Of a DNA stretch of 8,462 nt, positions 6,758-8,462 are shown in pieces (the first letter of the stretch is position 1; the number at the start of each line of letters is the position of its first letter). Origin of the DNA: Alphaproteobacteria bacterium (GTDB lineage: Bacteria > Pseudomonadota > Alphaproteobacteria > SP197); NCBI GenBank assembly GCA_022822575.1, contig JAJEBJ010000440.1, positions 1-8,462 of the forward strand, written 5' to 3'. Below the pieces are notes generated by a model. The model was not told where the DNA came from. It worked only from the letters and a program-made list of their open reading frames with translations, and searched no databases. A program made the translations under genes and the position numbers.

Positions 6758-6763
6758 TAGACT
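6758..6763 (+). promoter_or_regulatory. Possible -10 box of the fur-olsBA operon
   Basis: TAGACT matches the -10 consensus at four of six positions and lies about 70 bases before the fur-like start codon. No recognisable -35 hexamer is found at the right distance upstream, so this is a weak call. Confidence 0.25.
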
Positions 6764-6798
6764 TCCCGGCAACCACACAAGATGAAGGACACATGCGG

Positions 6799-6811
6799 AC
6801 CTGTGACAGGT
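6799..6811. promoter_or_regulatory. Dyad ACCTGTGACAGGT upstream of the fur-like gene, possible operator
   Basis: This is a perfect 13-bp palindrome with six-base arms and a single central G, ending 22 bases before the fur-like ATG. The one-base centre makes an RNA hairpin implausible, so a DNA site for a dimeric regulator is the better reading. It shares CCTGT-A with the two direct repeats upstream. It does not resemble the classical GATAAT-rich Fur box. The bound protein is unknown. Confidence 0.4.
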
Positions 6812-6833
6812 TGTTCCGGTCCGTGCCCGCACC

Positions 6834-7259
6834 ATGACATCACAGATCGAACACGCATGCCTCGACAAGGGCCTCAAGATGACGGACCAGCGCCGTGTCA
6901 TCGCCAAGGTGCTTTCGGATGCCGACGACCATCCGGATGTCGAGGAAGTCTATCGCCGCGCATCGGAAATCGACGATCGCATCAGCATCTCCACCGTCTA
7001 TCGCACGCTGCGCCTCTTCGAGGAGTCGGAGATCATCCAGAGCCATGACTTCGGGGGGCGGCGAGCCCGCTACGAAACTGCCGACCAGGATGAGCATCAC
7101 GATCACCTGATCGATATCGACACCGGCACGGTTATCGAGTTCCTGGATCCCGAACTCGAGGAACTCCAGGTCAGGATTGCCAGACGACTGGGCTACGATC
7201 TGATCGATCATCGCATGGAGCTTTACGGGCGGGCGCTGAAGCCCGATCCCGAGACCTGA
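6834..7259 (+). CDS. fur: Fur-family metal-responsive regulator (alphaproteobacterial Fur/Mur type)
   Basis: The 141-residue protein is a dimeric DNA-binding regulator of the ferric uptake family, which represses or tunes metal-uptake genes when bound to iron or manganese. The N-terminal winged helix contains TDQRRVIAKVL (17-27) and the recognition helix STVYRTLRLFEE (53-64). Metal-site ligands seen are H33, E81, the HHDH cluster at 88-91, an acidic residue after VIEF (E108 region) and H126. The two cysteines that hold structural zinc in E. coli Fur are replaced by D94 and T97. This is usual in alphaproteobacterial Fur/Mur, which often sense manganese. No strong ribosome binding site precedes the ATG at 6834, but the family N-terminus fits this start. 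The stop is 22 bases before olsB. Whether it acts as iron Fur or manganese Mur cannot be decided here; Irr is less likely, because no N-terminal haem motif is seen. Confidence 0.93.
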   Translation: MTSQIEHACLDKGLKMTDQRRVIAKVLSDADDHPDVEEVYRRASEIDDRISISTVYRTLRLFEESEIIQSHDFGGRRARYETADQDEHHDHLIDIDTGTVIEFLDPELEELQVRIARRLGYDLIDHRMELYGRALKPDPET

Positions 7260-7281
7260 GTGCGGCAGCAACGCTTCCACC

Positions 7282-8112
7282 ATGGTGACCGAGCCCCGCG
7301 ATCAGGGCGCACTGTCGAAAGGGCTCAGGCTTGGCCCCCTGGAACTGCGCCTCGTCGACAGCGAGGCGGAACTCCAGGCCGTGCAGCGGTTGCGCTTTCG
7401 CGTGTTCTACAAGGAAATGCATGCCCGCCCCACTCCCCGAATGACGGAACTGGAACGGGACTTCGACGCCTTCGACGACATATGCGAACACCTCATTGTG
7501 CGCGACACGACACAAGGTAGTGACGCCGCCGTTGTCGCCACCATGAGACTGCTGCGTCGGTCGGTTCTGCCGGCCGATTGCTCGTTCTACACCGCTGGCG
7601 AGTTCGACATCTCCCGCCTCCTTGCCATCGACGGTGAACTGGTGGAACTCGGACGCAGCTGTGTCGACATGAACTACCGGGCGGGAGCCGCCATCCAGGC
7701 ACTGTTCCGGGGCCTCGGCGCCTATGTGGTGCAGCACGGCATCTTGTACATGTTCGGCTGCGCCAGTCTTCATGGCACGGACCCCGACAGTCTCGCCCTG
7801 CCACTCTCCCACATGGCCTACCATCTCCCGGCGCCGGCCGTCCTTCGTCCCCGCGCACTCGATCATCTCTACGTCGACATGAAACGGATGGCGCCCGCGT
7901 CATTCGACACTGCCGAGGGACTGGCCAGCCTGCCACCGCTCATCAAGGGCTACGCACGGGCCGGCTGCCGGTTTGGCGACGGTGCGGTCATCGACCATCA
8001 GTTCAACACCACGGACGTCTGCGTCCTGCTCGACGTGTCGGTGGTGGAAGGCCGTTACGGCCGGCGCTACCGCGGCGATGGCGAGGCCGAGGCGGGGCCT
8101 GGCGGCGCATGA
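7282..8112 (+). CDS. olsB: L-ornithine N(alpha)-acyltransferase
   Basis: OlsB transfers a 3-hydroxyacyl chain from acyl carrier protein to the alpha-amino group of ornithine, making lyso-ornithine lipid, the first step of ornithine-lipid synthesis at the inner face of the cytoplasmic membrane. The 276-residue protein is of the usual length and is a GNAT-fold (Acetyltransf_5) enzyme. Family segments seen are RLRFRVFYKEM (36-46), DFDAFDDICEHLIV (60-73), VELGRSCV (121-128) and YMFGCASLHGTD (156-167). The ATG at 7282 is 22 bases after the fur-like stop; it lacks a clear Shine-Dalgarno, and the adjacent GTG at 7285 is an alternative. The stop overlaps olsA by ATGA, so the pair is almost certainly co-translated. 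Assignment is strengthened by the acyltransferase partner next door. Confidence 0.95.
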   Translation: MVTEPRDQGALSKGLRLGPLELRLVDSEAELQAVQRLRFRVFYKEMHARPTPRMTELERDFDAFDDICEHLIVRDTTQGSDAAVVATMRLLRRSVLPADCSFYTAGEFDISRLLAIDGELVELGRSCVDMNYRAGAAIQALFRGLGAYVVQHGILYMFGCASLHGTDPDSLALPLSHMAYHLPAPAVLRPRALDHLYVDMKRMAPASFDTAEGLASLPPLIKGYARAGCRFGDGAVIDHQFNTTDVCVLLDVSVVEGRYGRRYRGDGEAEAGPGGA

Positions 8113-8462
8113 TCTCTGTCGGCCTCGCACGCGCGGCCCTCTATGTCGGCTGGACCCTGATCTGCATGCCGGTGCAGTTCGTGTTGCTGGCGGCAGGGCG
8201 GCGGGCCCGCCACGCCTTTCCCCAGTTCTATCACCGCATCGTCCTGCGGCTGATCGGCCTCAACCTCGACGTCAGGGGCGGTCCCTGCCGTCACAAGCCC
8301 TGTCTCTACGTGTGCAACCACACCTCATATCTCGACATTGCCATTCTCGGCGCCCTGATCCGGGGAAGCTTCGTCGCCAAGGCGGAGGTCGGGACGTGGC
8401 CATTTTTCGGCCTGCTCGCCAAACTGCAGCGTACCGTCTTTGTCGATCGGCGCCGGACCCGG
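8109..8462 (+). CDS. olsA: Lyso-ornithine lipid O-acyltransferase, 5' part (3' end outside window)
   Basis: Only the first 118 codons are present; the frame is open at the right edge. OlsA is a PlsC-type acyltransferase that adds the second acyl chain, by ester linkage, to the hydroxyl of lyso-ornithine lipid. A hydrophobic N-terminal segment (about residues 8-30) is expected to anchor it in the inner membrane. The catalytic H-X4-D motif is NHTSYLD at 70-76, with H71 and D76. The second acyltransferase block is present as TVFVDRRRTR at the edge. The later blocks lie outside the window. The ATG at 8109-8111 overlaps the olsB stop in ATGA. PlsC-type lysophosphatidic acid acyltransferase is the alternative; the olsB partner favours olsA. 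Confidence 0.92.
   Translation, partial: MISVGLARAALYVGWTLICMPVQFVLLAAGRRARHAFPQFYHRIVLRLIGLNLDVRGGPCRHKPCLYVCNHTSYLDIAILGALIRGSFVAKAEVGTWPFFGLLAKLQRTVFVDRRRTR

Noticed and set aside
6799..6811. Reading the ACCTGTGACAGGT dyad as an RNA hairpin, LexA site or terminator
   Set aside because: A one-base loop cannot form a stable RNA hairpin, no T-run follows, and the alphaproteobacterial LexA site (direct GTTC repeats) does not match.

Overview
The window is high-GC, tightly packed bacterial chromosome. It appears to come from a Gram-negative alphaproteobacterium, perhaps of the Rhodospirillales type; that placement is inferred from gene content, not from a marker gene. Supporting evidence is a Fur/Mur-type regulator of the alphaproteobacterial form (no zinc-site cysteines), an ornithine-lipid pair olsB-olsA, an alphaproteobacterial-style EI24 membrane protein and a lipoprotein with a lipobox. 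Nothing looks mobile: no transposase, tRNA, rRNA, CRISPR array or phage gene was seen, and no gap between genes exceeds about 180 bases.

Layout. (1) Bases 1-172, + strand: the last 56 codons of an unidentified gene, converging on the next cluster. (2) Bases 3653 down to 194, - strand: a four-gene run in the order adenosine kinase-like PfkB kinase, omega-like glutathione S-transferase, flavin-reductase-domain protein, alanine dehydrogenase (ald). (3) Bases 3654-3782: a 129-base divergent promoter region whose two predicted promoters are near mirror images. (4) Bases 3783-6403, + strand: amidase-signature hydrolase, EI24/CysZ-like membrane protein and small lipoprotein, with overlapping ends that suggest translational coupling. 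(5) Bases 6656-6414, - strand: a TusA-family protein converging on the lipoprotein gene. (6) Bases 6657-6833: a second divergent intergenic region with repeated CCTGTSA motifs and a 13-bp dyad. (7) From 6834 to the right edge, + strand: fur/mur, olsB and the 5' part of olsA, probably one operon.

How the genes fit together. olsB and olsA encode the two successive acyltransferases that build ornithine lipids, phosphorus-free membrane lipids, and they overlap by ATGA. A metal-responsive regulator directly upstream, separated by 22 bases, suggests co-transcription of metal sensing with membrane-lipid remodelling. The minus-strand cluster combines purine-nucleoside salvage, thiol chemistry, flavin chemistry and alanine/pyruvate interconversion without one obvious pathway. 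No wholly novel system is evident; the most interesting signals are the two divergent control regions and the fur-olsBA linkage.
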